Shown: positions 53,631 to 63,337, counted from the stretch's first letter. The stretch: DNA of 64,000 bases from Alistipes sp. (GCA_017646625.1 JAGCMF010000019.1:30214-94213), one strand, 5' to 3'. The notes: generated by a model from the sequence alone, not told the origin. Numbers and translations: made by a program.

Positions 53631-56030
53631 ATGAGAATTAGCAGTATCATAGCCGCAGCGCTACTACTCGTCTTAACCTCAATTGGCAGCGCAGTAGCAC
53701 AGAGATATAACCTCACAGGACATGTGGCAAACAGCAGCAACGAGGCGGTAGCATATGCCACGGTGGTGGCACTATCAGACGACAGTCAGGTGGCCGGTGG
53801 CGCAACGAACGACATGGGCGACTACACCCTTGCCGTACCCGCTGGCGACTACACAATACGCATAAGCTTCCTCGGCTACAAGAGCATAACACACCAGGTG
53901 AGCATCACAGGAGAGACCGACATGGGCACGACCATCCTCGAGAGTGACGACACAGCAATCGACGAGGTGGTAGTGACAGCACAGCTCATACGCCGCGAGG
54001 CAGATCGCTTTGTGGTGGATGTAGCAAACTCACCCGTAGCAATAGGCAAGGATGGCGAGGAGCTACTCAAGAGTGCTCCAGGCGTATGGATTCAGGATGA
54101 CAAGATATCTATAAACGGCTCATCGGGCTCGAAGATATACCTCAACGACCGCGAGGTGAAACTTGAGGATGCACAGCTGATGGACTACCTACGTTCGCTA
54201 CGTGCTGACGAGATACAGCGCATAGAGGTGATACCACAGTCTGGTGCCGACTACGACGCCTCATCCTCTGGTGGCATAATAAAGATAACCACCAAGCGCC
54301 GTCTCGACATGGGCCTCATAGGCTCTGCATCTCTCGGACTGCAGGGAACAAAGGGCCTATATAGAATAATGCCCTCTATATCACTAAACTACAATCAGGG
54401 CAAACTCAACGCCTATGGCCGTGCGTGGGCAGGCATCAATGGTCAGTCGTACAACTCATCGGAGCATACGGACTACACCGCAGGCACTGTGATAGATGCC
54501 CAGACAGAGATGAACGATAGTTCCACATGGGCTGGCGGAAACATAGGTGTGGTATACGACATCAACAATCGTCACAGCATAGGTGGCGAGGTGCAGTACA
54601 ACTACTGGGGAGAGCGTAGCACCACAGATACGTGGACAGACCGCACACTCGAGGGCATAACAACACGCACCGATGGTGACTATAAGGGCACTACGGATGC
54701 CAACATGGCAACGGCAACGCTGAACTATATATACAAGCTCGACGACATGGGCTCCACACTCAAGCTCATAGGCGACTACACCCTCTCGAACACCCCTGGT
54801 GCCAACGACTACTTCGACAGCTCATACACCAGCATCACGCCCGACATACTACGCGACTCGACATACCGCAGCGCATCATTAAGCCGCTATCAGCTTGCCA
54901 CGGCGACACTGGCCATGGAGAAGATAATATCGCCCAAGCTCACCATCACAGCGGGCGCGAAGTACACCTTCAACAATAACCTCAACAACGGCACATACGA
55001 GTACCTCGAGGATGATATATGGATATTCAATGATGTGCAGAGCTACGACATAGGCTACAGCGAGAATATAGGTGCTGCGTACATCACTGCCAGGGCAACT
55101 CTCGGCAGGGTGAGCCTCGTGGGCGGTCTTCGTGGCGAGTACACATGGTTTAGAGCAAAGGACAACAGCGTGAAGCAGAACTACTTCGACCTCTTCCCCA
55201 ATGCCAATGTGTCATACATGCTAACGAAGGATGGCGCATACTCTATGGTGGCGCAGTACTCACGAACAATATCTCGTCCCTCGTTCTGGGCACTATCACC
55301 CAACGAGACAAAGATATCGGAGTATATGATACAGCGTGGCAACCCCAACCTCAAGCCCTCATACAACAACTCCGTATCGCTTACCGCAGTGCTCAAGTAC
55401 AAGTACACCATAACCCTCGGCATAAGCATCATGCAGAACGCCATACAGCAGACCACACTTGCTGATGCCAAAAACCCCGAGGTACTCATCATACAGACCA
55501 TAAACTACCCCACGCTGAACAACTACTTCGCCTCGGTAAACCTACCATTCCAGATTACACGCTGGTGGTCGGCAAACGTCAACCTCACAGCAATGTATAT
55601 GGGACAGCGCATATACCCTGACGAGCCTATACGCCGCAACTTCATGTGCGTGGGAAATGCCCAGATGTCGTTCACACTACCCAAGAACTTCTTCATCGAG
55701 GTTGACGGCTCATATATGCATGGTGCACAGGCAGGTAACACACGTCTCGACGACATGGGTAATATGAGTCTAACACTGAAGAAGCGCATGCTCGACAACA
55801 AACTAACATTGAGCATTAGCGCACAGAACATAATCCCACTACCACAGACAATACGCATCGCAGAGGATAGCTTCAGCCGCGTAATGACCATCATGCAGCC
55901 ATGGAATAGACTCACAGCAAAGTTCTCCATATCCTACAGCTTCAACTCGGGCAAGCAGTTCCGCGCAAGGAGTGTGGAGAGTGGCTCGGCTGACGATCGC
56001 AGCCGCATAGGATCTGGATCGGGACAATAA
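53631..56030 (+). CDS. TonB-dependent-receptor-like outer-membrane barrel
   Basis: The 799-residue protein has a signal peptide (about 1-23) and a carboxypeptidase-regulatory-like beta-sandwich domain (about 25-100: VAYATVVALSDDSQVAGGAT). A plug-like region follows (about 110-220: GEELLKSAPGVWIQDDKISI). The rest is a long barrel of the outer membrane beta-barrel family 3. TonB-receptor-like export or uptake is possible, but many of these proteins lack a known ligand. The promoter carries an operator shared with the divergent ABC-GntR operon. The DUF2807 gene follows after 30 nt. Confidence 0.88.
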   Translation: MRISSIIAAALLLVLTSIGSAVAQRYNLTGHVANSSNEAVAYATVVALSDDSQVAGGATNDMGDYTLAVPAGDYTIRISFLGYKSITHQVSITGETDMGTTILESDDTAIDEVVVTAQLIRREADRFVVDVANSPVAIGKDGEELLKSAPGVWIQDDKISINGSSGSKIYLNDREVKLEDAQLMDYLRSLRADEIQRIEVIPQSGADYDASSSGGIIKITTKRRLDMGLIGSASLGLQGTKGLYRIMPSISLNYNQGKLNAYGRAWAGINGQSYNSSEHTDYTAGTVIDAQTEMNDSSTWAGGNIGVVYDINNRHSIGGEVQYNYWGERSTTDTWTDRTLEGITTRTDGDYKGTTDANMATATLNYIYKLDDMGSTLKLIGDYTLSNTPGANDYFDSSYTSITPDILRDSTYRSASLSRYQLATATLAMEKIISPKLTITAGAKYTFNNNLNNGTYEYLEDDIWIFNDVQSYDIGYSENIGAAYITARATLGRVSLVGGLRGEYTWFRAKDNSVKQNYFDLFPNANVSYMLTKDGAYSMVAQYSRTISRPSFWALSPNETKISEYMIQRGNPNLKPSYNNSVSLTAVLKYKYTITLGISIMQNAIQQTTLADAKNPEVLIIQTINYPTLNNYFASVNLPFQITRWWSANVNLTAMYMGQRIYPDEPIRRNFMCVGNAQMSFTLPKNFFIEVDGSYMHGAQAGNTRLDDMGNMSLTLKKRMLDNKLTLSISAQNIIPLPQTIRIAEDSFSRVMTIMQPWNRLTAKFSISYSFNSGKQFRARSVESGSADDRSRIGSGSGQ

Positions 56031-56060
56031 CAACAAAACAGATAATAAAACCAACATACT

Positions 56061-56705
56061 ATGAGAACTATAGCACTATCATTTGCACTACTTGCACTCA
56101 CTTCGTGCATCATCAGCAGCCCCGCTAAAGGGCCTGTCGAGGAGCGCACAATAACAACATCGGAGGATATCACCGGGATAGCCGTATCTGGAGGATTGAA
56201 TGTCATAATTGACGACGCCATACCCTATGGCCAGGTGCGCGTACTCACCAACTCCGACATCTTCGAGTACGTAGAGGTTGAGGTCATAGATAACACCCTG
56301 AACCTCGGCATGAAGTCATGCCCCATACGCCCAGAGCAGCTCACGATACGCATACCTGCCTATAACCTTAACAGCATAGCCGCCTCTGGAGGTAGCGACG
56401 TGGAGTGGAACAACTGCGCCAACGAGACCCTTGCAATAGCCGCCTCGGGAGGTGCAGATATCGAGATAAAGGGAGTATGCACCACGCTTATGGCAACCGC
56501 CTCGGGAGGCGCAGATATAGACCTTGATGAGCTAATAGCCGAGGTTGTCACAGCATCAGCATCGGGTGGCGCGGATATACAAGTATACGCCACGAAGCAG
56601 CTTACGGTAGATGCGTCGGGTGGTGCCGATGTGGAGTACTCGGGCAACCCCACAAGCACAAATATAAACACATCTGGAGGAGCAGAGGTCGGCAGAAACG
56701 ACTAA
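56061..56705 (+). CDS. DUF2807 (GIN-domain) lipoprotein
   Basis: The 214-residue protein has a lipoprotein signal (SFALLALTSC). Its body is a right-handed beta-solenoid of short repeats, visible as SGGADIE, SGGADIDL, SGGADIQVY, SGGADVEYS and SGGAEVG, the hallmark of the DUF2807/GIN head domain. These are putative adhesin or envelope-stress proteins and are often found with GntR-ABC loci in Bacteroidetes. It is co-transcribed with the barrel gene and should be under the same GntR control. A terminator follows. Confidence 0.9.
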   Translation: MRTIALSFALLALTSCIISSPAKGPVEERTITTSEDITGIAVSGGLNVIIDDAIPYGQVRVLTNSDIFEYVEVEVIDNTLNLGMKSCPIRPEQLTIRIPAYNLNSIAASGGSDVEWNNCANETLAIAASGGADIEIKGVCTTLMATASGGADIDLDELIAEVVTASASGGADIQVYATKQLTVDASGGADVEYSGNPTSTNINTSGGAEVGRND

Positions 56706-56728
56706 CATAGCAATAACCACAAGCAGAG

Positions 56729-56754
56729 AGAGTGTGTCTAATTAGATACACTCT
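56729..56754 (+). terminator. Palindromic terminator after the DUF2807 gene
   Basis: AGAGTGTGTCTA and its near-complement form an almost perfect 26-bp palindrome (one G-T pair), followed by TATCTTATTT. Confidence 0.7.
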
Positions 56755-56798
56755 TATCTTATTTATGAGCTAACATGGTAAATTTTGTCAAAATTTAC

Positions 56799-56806
56799 TA
56801 TCTTTG
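56799..56806 (+). promoter_or_regulatory. -7 box upstream of pyrD
   Basis: TATCTTTG, 26 nt before the ATG at 56833. No TTTG at the right spacing. Confidence 0.5.
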
Positions 56807-56832
56807 TATAATATTTGGCAAACGCCCTCGAT

Positions 56833-57849
56833 ATGAGACGATCACTATTCCAAAATATGTTGTGGGTGCTGCCCGCAGAGGTGGCGCACAATGTGCGTAT
56901 GGCACTCATGGGGGTGGCAGGCAAGATCCCCACTGGCAAGTGGTGGCTCAAGGTGTGTCATGCACCCAAACATGAGCTACTGCAACGCGAGGTATTTGGT
57001 GTGCACTTCCGCAACCCTATAGGCATCGCTGCGGGCTTCGACCCCAATGGCGATAGGCTCAATGAGCTATCTGCCGTGGGCTTCGGCTTCGTTGAGATAG
57101 GCTCGCTGGTGCCACGCCCACAGCCAGGAACACCACGCCCACGCCTCAAGAGACTACGCATAGCAGACTCACTCATCGACAACTCGGGATATCCGAGTCG
57201 TGGCATGGAGCATGTGCTGGACAATGTGCGTAGGCGCACGAAGCATACGCGCGACCTTGTCATAGGCTGCAACATAGGCAAGCTCACAGCATCGCACATA
57301 GACGACACAGCGAAGGAGTATCTGCGCGTCTTCCGTAATATGTATCAATATGTCGACTTCTTCGTGATAAATGTGGCGTGCAACACCGCCTCGAAGCAGT
57401 ATGTGCCACGCACACGCCACGAGCTACTCGACCTCATAGAGCCACTCTTCGAGTTCCGCCGCGGACAGCTCGACTACCGCCCTATACTTCTTAAGATATC
57501 GCCCGACCTATCGCAGGCAGAGCTCGACACCGTGATAGAGGTGCTCATAGAGACACCCCTCGACGGCATAGAGGCTGTGGCAGGCTCGTGCGACATGGCA
57601 CCCAAAGGTGGGGGTGCCGTGACAGGCGCCATGCTGACAGAACGCGCCATAGAGGTTGTGCGCTACATAGCTCAGCGAACGGAGCACAACTACCCCATCA
57701 TTGGCTCGGGAGGCATGATGACACCCGACGACGTGCGACGCATGATGGAGGCGGGAGCATCACTTGTAGCACTTAACACCGGCATACGCGAGAATGGACT
57801 ACGCCTACTGCGCCACGCAGCACGCGCCATAACACCTAAAAACGAATAA
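56833..57849 (+). CDS. pyrD: Dihydroorotate dehydrogenase (quinone, class 2)
   Basis: PyrD oxidises dihydroorotate to orotate with FMN and passes electrons to quinone. Start taken as the ATG at 56833 (MRRSLFQNMLW), 338 residues; an upstream TTG at 56815 would add six residues. The N-terminal amphipathic helix region fits class 2 membrane association. FMN and substrate motifs are NPIGIAAGFDPNGD, GNIGK-like CNIGKLTAS, and ITGSGGM-like IIGSGGMMTPDDV. The base loop, usually S-S-P-N-T or S-C-P-N, reads NVACNTA, so Cys183 is the likely base. cinA follows after 9 nt. Confidence 0.88.
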   Translation: MRRSLFQNMLWVLPAEVAHNVRMALMGVAGKIPTGKWWLKVCHAPKHELLQREVFGVHFRNPIGIAAGFDPNGDRLNELSAVGFGFVEIGSLVPRPQPGTPRPRLKRLRIADSLIDNSGYPSRGMEHVLDNVRRRTKHTRDLVIGCNIGKLTASHIDDTAKEYLRVFRNMYQYVDFFVINVACNTASKQYVPRTRHELLDLIEPLFEFRRGQLDYRPILLKISPDLSQAELDTVIEVLIETPLDGIEAVAGSCDMAPKGGGAVTGAMLTERAIEVVRYIAQRTEHNYPIIGSGGMMTPDDVRRMMEAGASLVALNTGIRENGLRLLRHAARAITPKNE

Positions 57850-57858
57850 CAGAGGGTC

Positions 57859-59103
57859 ATGAGAGCTACGATAATAACCATAGGTGACGAGATACTGATA
57901 GGTCAGATTGTCGACACCAACAGCACATCTATAGCCCGCAAGCTAAATGCCATAGGCATAACCATAGGCTCGAAGCTATCAATAGGCGACACTGCCGAGG
58001 CGATAACAGAGGCAGTGACGAGTGCCATGGAGCAGAACACCATAACGATAATCACAGGAGGCCTCGGGCCAACAAAGGATGACATAACGAAGCATACCCT
58101 TGCCCGCATATTCCACAGCGAGCTACGCTACAACGACACCGAGGGTGAGCACGTACGAGCACTCCTGGCACGTCGCGGCATAGCCTTCACGGAGCTAAAC
58201 CGTGGCCAGGCGATGCTCCCCGAGTGCTGCACGGTGCTACACAACGCCCACGGCACAGCCCCAGGCATGTGGTTCGAGACACCCCAGGGCGGCGTCGTGG
58301 TATCGCTGCCAGGCGTACCCTTCGAGATGGAGCACCTTATGGATGATGAGGTCATACCACGCCTAAAGGCACGCTACGAGCTAAAGAGCATAGTACACAG
58401 CACCCTTATAACACGCGGCATCGCAGAGTCTATACTCGCAGAACGCATAGCAGCATGGGAGGAGGCACTACCCCACCATCTGCACTTGGCATACCTCCCC
58501 GCACCCAACATCGTGCGACTACGCCTCTCGGCATATGACGTTGAGGGCGAGGTGACAAAGCGCGAGATAGAGGCACAATTTGAGAGGCTACACGCCATCA
58601 TTGGCGACAACATAGTGGGCATGGAGGATGCCTCCGTAGAGAGGTTATGTCACGACATACTTACGACAAACAACCTTACACTCGCCGTGGCGGAGAGTTG
58701 CACGGGAGGTACCATAGCCTCAAAGTTCACAGCGATGGCTGGAGCATCACACTACTTCATGGCGGGCATGGTGACATACTCTAACGAGGCGAAGTGCGAC
58801 ATCCTGGGCGTAGATGCCGACCTCATAGCGGCGCATGGCGCAGTGAGCCAGGAGGTGGCAATAGCCATGGCCGAGGGAGCACGCCGTGTGGCACATGCCG
58901 ACTATGCCATATCGACAACTGGCATCGCAGGGCCCACAGGAGGCAGCGAGGCAAAGCCTGTAGGCACGGTATGGATGGCGGTGGCGACACCCCAGGGCAC
59001 ACGTGCCGTACTACGTAATGCCGGCACAGACCGCGGCCAGATAATAAGTCGCGCCTCGGCATACGCCATAGAGATGCTATACGACGAACTAAAGAAGAGA
59101 TGA
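57859..59103 (+). CDS. cinA: CinA family protein (NMN deamidase type)
   Basis: The 414-residue protein has an N-terminal MoCF-biosynthesis/COG1058 domain (about 1-170: TIGDEILIGQIVDTNS, TGGLGPTKDD). It also has a C-terminal CinA domain (about 257-412: VAESCTGGTIASKFTAMAGA, TGIAGPTGG). The C-terminal domain deamidates NMN to nicotinate mononucleotide; the N-terminal one is often an ADP-ribose pyrophosphatase. It lies 17 nt before pncB, whose product makes the same nucleotide from nicotinate, so a shared role in NAD recycling is likely. Confidence 0.92.
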   Translation: MRATIITIGDEILIGQIVDTNSTSIARKLNAIGITIGSKLSIGDTAEAITEAVTSAMEQNTITIITGGLGPTKDDITKHTLARIFHSELRYNDTEGEHVRALLARRGIAFTELNRGQAMLPECCTVLHNAHGTAPGMWFETPQGGVVVSLPGVPFEMEHLMDDEVIPRLKARYELKSIVHSTLITRGIAESILAERIAAWEEALPHHLHLAYLPAPNIVRLRLSAYDVEGEVTKREIEAQFERLHAIIGDNIVGMEDASVERLCHDILTTNNLTLAVAESCTGGTIASKFTAMAGASHYFMAGMVTYSNEAKCDILGVDADLIAAHGAVSQEVAIAMAEGARRVAHADYAISTTGIAGPTGGSEAKPVGTVWMAVATPQGTRAVLRNAGTDRGQIISRASAYAIEMLYDELKKR

Positions 59104-59120
59104 CATAAAACTACTAAACT

Positions 59121-60293
59121 ATGATACGTTCAATTTTAGACACCGACCTTTACAAGTTTACGACATCGTACGCCTACTTCAAGCTCTACCCACAGGCCAT
59201 AGGCACCTTCACATTCAACGATCGTGCCAAGACCATCTTCGATGAAGACTTCCTTGACGACCTCAAGGCCGAGCTTAAGGCGCTGGAACGCATAGCACTA
59301 TCGGATGATGAGTTCCTGTACATGATAAAAAACTGTAAGTACATACCACAGAACTACTTCGAGTGGCTCAAGGGCTTCCGCTTCGACGCCTCGAAGATAA
59401 ACGTATGGCTCGATGAGGAGCACCACCTACAGATAAACGTCACCGACTACATGTATAAGGTTACACTCTACGAGATACCTATACTTGCCACCGTATCGGA
59501 GCTCTTCCACCTACGCAACAGCTACGATGCCGAGGCGATGATAGAACGCCTCGAGAAGAAGGAGCAGATAGCACGTGACAATGGCATCATCTTCTCGGAC
59601 TTCGGCACACGCCGCCGCTTCTCGTACGACGTGCAGCGCATGGTTGTCAAGCACCTCAAGAATAACCCATGCGGATGTACAGGAACATCTAACTGCCACC
59701 TCGCCATGGAGCTCGACATGAAGATGATAGGTACATATCCCCATGAGTTGCCCATGTTCATCGCAGCAGTCAAGGGTGGCCCACGTATGGCCAACTACCT
59801 AACCATGGAGGACTGGGTTAAGGTATACGACGGATACCTCGGCACAGCTCTTACCGACAGCTTCGGCTCGGAGGTATTCTTCAAGAACTTCTCGAAGAAG
59901 CACGCCTGCCTCTTTGATGGCGTACGCCACGACTCGGGCGACCCTATAGCCTTCATCGACATGGCCATAAACAGATATAAGGAGCTCGGCATCGACCCTA
60001 TGACAAAGTCTATCGTCTTCAGCGACTCGCTAAACTTTGAGAAGTGCGTGCAGATTAAGAAGGCGTGCGAGGGCCGTATAAAGTGCATGTTCGGCATAGG
60101 CACAAACCTAACGTGCGACACGGGTCATGCCTCATGCAACATCGTCATGAAGCTATCGTCATGTCAGATAAACTCACGCCAGCCTATCGAGCTATGCGTC
60201 AAGCTATCGGATGTCGAGGGCAAGGAGATGGGCGACCCACAGGAGGTTGCCGTATACCGCTACTTACTACGCAATCAATCATCAAAGGCATAA
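59121..60293 (+). CDS. pncB: Nicotinate phosphoribosyltransferase
   Basis: PncB converts nicotinate and PRPP to nicotinate mononucleotide (Preiss-Handler pathway), using ATP through a phospho-histidine. In the 390-residue protein the opening LDTDLYKFTTSYAYFKLYP is typical. GTRRRFSYDVQ and the VRHDSGDPIAF loop carry substrate contacts, and FGIGTNLTCD is the PRPP-site region. It follows cinA by 17 nt. The short peptide ORF begins 21 nt later with no recognisable promoter in between. Confidence 0.94.
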   Translation: MIRSILDTDLYKFTTSYAYFKLYPQAIGTFTFNDRAKTIFDEDFLDDLKAELKALERIALSDDEFLYMIKNCKYIPQNYFEWLKGFRFDASKINVWLDEEHHLQINVTDYMYKVTLYEIPILATVSELFHLRNSYDAEAMIERLEKKEQIARDNGIIFSDFGTRRRFSYDVQRMVVKHLKNNPCGCTGTSNCHLAMELDMKMIGTYPHELPMFIAAVKGGPRMANYLTMEDWVKVYDGYLGTALTDSFGSEVFFKNFSKKHACLFDGVRHDSGDPIAFIDMAINRYKELGIDPMTKSIVFSDSLNFEKCVQIKKACEGRIKCMFGIGTNLTCDTGHASCNIVMKLSSCQINSRQPIELCVKLSDVEGKEMGDPQEVAVYRYLLRNQSSKA

Positions 60294-60314
60294 CACATAT
60301 AATATCATATAATT

Positions 60315-60443
60315 ATGAGAAGCGAATGTAATGGAAATGGAGAGTACAATGCTCCAGAGATGGAGGTTGTAGAGGTTGTGGTGGAGTTCGGCTTTATGAA
60401 CTCGCTGGAGGATCCAAGTGAAAATGAAGAGATGGATTGGTAG
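60315..60443 (+). CDS. 42-residue acidic peptide (short ORF family, copy 2)
   Basis: ATG at 60315 opens a 42-codon frame whose TAG ends one base before the ATG of the next lipoprotein gene, which suggests translational coupling. No signal peptide. The core is EYNAPEMEVVEVVVEFGFMN, followed by an acidic tail ending EEMDW. It resembles the 38-residue ORF at 29105-29221 in the spacing of Tyr, Pro, Val-Val/Glu, Gly-aromatic and acidic tail. Role unknown. Confidence 0.65.
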   Translation: MRSECNGNGEYNAPEMEVVEVVVEFGFMNSLEDPSENEEMDW

Positions 60444-60444
60444 T

Positions 60445-61545
60445 ATGAAAAGGGTATTACTTTATGTACTTGCCGCAACGATGCTTGCAGCGTGTACAAG
60501 GAATGAGATTGATGAGATAAACAACAATAGTCCACAACAAGAGTATGTATACGCCTCATTTGAGGATGAAACACGTGTTGAGCTTAACGACAAGAAGCAG
60601 ACCGTATGGACCGAGGACGACATGTTTATACGCCTTGGTGACAACATACACGACGTGTGGCAGTTCGACGGCATGACGGGAGATAGAGGTGGCAAATTCC
60701 ACCGATATGCAGGCTTTAATAATACTGTTGACCATGACTTCGGCGGTAAGTATTTGGCCCTATACCCATACGTAAATGGAATATACTACGGAACAGGCGT
60801 ATTCGATAATGGCGACCTGGCAATGTTCTACAAAGTCTTCGAGGAGCAGAACTATCATCCTAACAGCTATGACACCTCGAGTAACATTATGCTTGGCATA
60901 GGCAAGGATGCCGAGAACTTCACCTTCAGAAATGTTATGGGTTACCTGCGATTGAGTCTCACGGGCGACAAGAAGGTGCAGAGTATCACCCTTGAGGGTA
61001 ACAACGATGAGATATTGGCTGGTATAAGATATATACATCAGGAGGATATCAATATAGGAGATTGGTACTCTGATCCTATATATAGTATGACTCTAAATTG
61101 TGGCGATGGCGTGCAGCTCACCGACCAACCTACGGATTTCTACTTTGCTCTGACGCCAACAACTTTTGAGAAGGGCATAAGCATTGAGGTTGTCTTCACC
61201 GATGGTAGCATATTCCCCAAGAGTACATCGAAGAGGATAGATATAGAACGTAACACCATACAGCCTATGACGTGCATCGCCACGGATGGAGGGACCATAT
61301 GGCAGAGTGTAACCATCAGCCACACAGGCACAGATATCGCAGCGCCAGCTCTCTTTGGCTACAGCTCTCTCACAGGATACATATATTGGGGCGACAACTA
61401 CATGTCGGAGATAAACACCCTAACATCGTATGTATACCAAGATGCCCAGGAGTCGCACACCATAACCATTCAGGCACAAGGTGCCACACGCTTCACGATG
61501 CCATCATGTGCTGGTGTCAGCGAGATAGACCTCACTAACTTCTAA
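60445..61545 (+). CDS. Fimbrillin-like lipoprotein
   Basis: Start taken as the ATG at 60445 (MKRVLLYVLAATMLAAC, lipidated Cys17), 366 residues. An in-frame ATG at 60418 overlaps the peptide ORF and spoils the signal. The N-terminal half has the fimbrillin/Mfa-like pattern: DETRVELNDKKQTVWTEDD, ALYPYVNGIYYG, FRNVMGYLRLSLTG. The last 60 residues form a small extra domain. Codons here are more AT-ending than in the housekeeping genes. The C10 protease gene follows after 14 nt. A role in surface attachment or as a partner of the protease is inferred. Confidence 0.72.
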   Translation: MKRVLLYVLAATMLAACTRNEIDEINNNSPQQEYVYASFEDETRVELNDKKQTVWTEDDMFIRLGDNIHDVWQFDGMTGDRGGKFHRYAGFNNTVDHDFGGKYLALYPYVNGIYYGTGVFDNGDLAMFYKVFEEQNYHPNSYDTSSNIMLGIGKDAENFTFRNVMGYLRLSLTGDKKVQSITLEGNNDEILAGIRYIHQEDINIGDWYSDPIYSMTLNCGDGVQLTDQPTDFYFALTPTTFEKGISIEVVFTDGSIFPKSTSKRIDIERNTIQPMTCIATDGGTIWQSVTISHTGTDIAAPALFGYSSLTGYIYWGDNYMSEINTLTSYVYQDAQESHTITIQAQGATRFTMPSCAGVSEIDLTNF

Positions 61546-61559
61546 TCTGAATAGCGACT

Positions 61560-63311
61560 ATGAAAAAGATATTTATACTTGTAGGTCTACTACTTACAAC
61601 GATCACGCTTATGGCTGGCCCTATTGGTGAGCAGCGTGCACGCCAGATAGCAACCGAGTTCTTCGCACAGCACACCACACGTGCCGCTGTGGGCAGCATA
61701 GAGCTTGAGTGGGCAGGTAGCGATATTACAACGCCCTGCGATACAGGCAGTCTTCTCGACTCATCACTCGTATACGTATATACACGAGGCGAGAGTGATG
61801 GCTTCGTTGTTGTTGCTGGAGATAGCAACGTAGAGCCAATTTTGGCATACTCGTTTGACACGACGTTCGACATGAATAACATGGCAGAGGCCACCGAGGC
61901 CATCCTCGATGCATGGTGTCGCCAGCTTAAGGATGTACGCGAGACAGCAAAGCCCATCAGTGGTGCCATGCGCCATGCCACACGTGCCAACGACGCTATA
62001 CTCTACGAGACAGCCCTTTGGGATCAGAGTGAGCCCTATAACCGCGAGGCTCCCGTCTACGAAGGCTATCGATCACTAACAGGTTGTGCAGCTACGGCCA
62101 TGTCAATCATATGCTACTATAACAAGTGGCCCGAGAGAGGCGTAGGCACAACACCCGCCTATGAATATGTAGACATGAAAGGTGTAACACGCTACGTTGA
62201 GGCAAACACCCTGGGTAGAAAGTATGAGTATGATTACATGCTCATGGATTATAGAAATGGCTATACCGAGAGAGAGGGTGATGCAGTAGCTGCACTTATG
62301 AAGGATATGGGCACATCTGTGATGATGAATTACCACCCCGAGGGATCAGGTGCAACCTCAATACAGGTCATCAATGCATTTGTCAACCACTTCCAGTATT
62401 CGAAAGGCGCAAAACTCGCCTTTGGCGACAGCTATAGCGCCGAGGAGTGGAACGACATTATACGTGAGAATATTCGCAACTATGGTCCTACGCTATTCTG
62501 CGGTCAGGGTGACGCGGGAGGTCACGCCTTTGTTGTAGATGGCTTTGATGCAGATAACTATTTCCACTTCAACTTCGGCTGGAGTGGATATGACAATGGC
62601 TACTACCTAATCCCTAACATAGAGTTCTATTGGGGTCAGGAGGTTATACTAAATCTTGAGCCAGACCCTAATGGCACATCGCAGTACACCGATAATATAG
62701 TTCTAACATCTCTATATTATAGCGACGGCGTAATAGCATATAATGGCATCACGAGCACAGCTAAAGGCTATCAGCCAGGCACAGAGTTTAGATGCTCAAT
62801 TGGTGGTATTGCAAACTATGGCGTCGGAACATTCAATGGCGACATAAAGCTTGTTGTATGTAATGAAGATGGAGTATGGAAGCAGGAGCTATGGGGAGAA
62901 GCTGTATCATTGAATCCTGGAAGTTATATCTATACAGATGTTGACTGTACAATAACCCAGACTTTTGAGGAGGGTGACCGCATAAGGATATACTATAAGA
63001 GTCAAAACTCGAATAGTTGGGAGTGGCTACGTAGGAAATCTGTTGTGGATATAGATGAGGTTATCGTTGTAGCCTCACCCGAAGATATGGCGGATGGTCT
63101 AACGTTCTACTACGACAAGACCGCACAACGAGTAGGCGTAGTAAACTCTAATGCCATGCACATAGAGATATATGACACCGCCACAGAGAGTCTTGCTGGT
63201 CGAGGTGATTTTTCAGCAAATGAGAATGGCACTATATCGCTACCAAATGGAGTATATAGGTTTGAGGTTAGTCTCGGCGGCGAGCCATACAAGCTAATTG
63301 TCAAGCTATAA
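61560..63311 (+). CDS. C10-family (streptopain-like) cysteine protease
   Basis: The 583-residue preproprotein has a signal peptide (about 1-19) and a propeptide to about residue 140 (SDGFVVVAGDSNVEPILAYS). The C10 catalytic domain has Cys176 in LTGCAATAMSIICYY and His322 in GHAFVVDGFD. Residues about 390-500 form a beta-rich linker. The last 75 residues (IEIYDTATESL ... SLPNGVYRFEVSLGGE) resemble a type IX secretion sorting domain, though this is unproven. Family members are SpeB, interpain and the Bfp proteases of Bacteroides fragilis. No Spi-like inhibitor gene is adjacent except the unrelated short peptide upstream. Confidence 0.9.
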   Translation: MKKIFILVGLLLTTITLMAGPIGEQRARQIATEFFAQHTTRAAVGSIELEWAGSDITTPCDTGSLLDSSLVYVYTRGESDGFVVVAGDSNVEPILAYSFDTTFDMNNMAEATEAILDAWCRQLKDVRETAKPISGAMRHATRANDAILYETALWDQSEPYNREAPVYEGYRSLTGCAATAMSIICYYNKWPERGVGTTPAYEYVDMKGVTRYVEANTLGRKYEYDYMLMDYRNGYTEREGDAVAALMKDMGTSVMMNYHPEGSGATSIQVINAFVNHFQYSKGAKLAFGDSYSAEEWNDIIRENIRNYGPTLFCGQGDAGGHAFVVDGFDADNYFHFNFGWSGYDNGYYLIPNIEFYWGQEVILNLEPDPNGTSQYTDNIVLTSLYYSDGVIAYNGITSTAKGYQPGTEFRCSIGGIANYGVGTFNGDIKLVVCNEDGVWKQELWGEAVSLNPGSYIYTDVDCTITQTFEEGDRIRIYYKSQNSNSWEWLRRKSVVDIDEVIVVASPEDMADGLTFYYDKTAQRVGVVNSNAMHIEIYDTATESLAGRGDFSANENGTISLPNGVYRFEVSLGGEPYKLIVKL

Positions 63312-63337
63312 CCCTGCGTTTAAGCATAGAACATAGC

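Noticed and set aside
60315-60443. Reading the short peptide as a C10 inhibitor of the Spi or staphostatin type
   Set aside because: It is far shorter than those inhibitors and shows no motif in common; the inhibitor role is kept only as one hypothesis.
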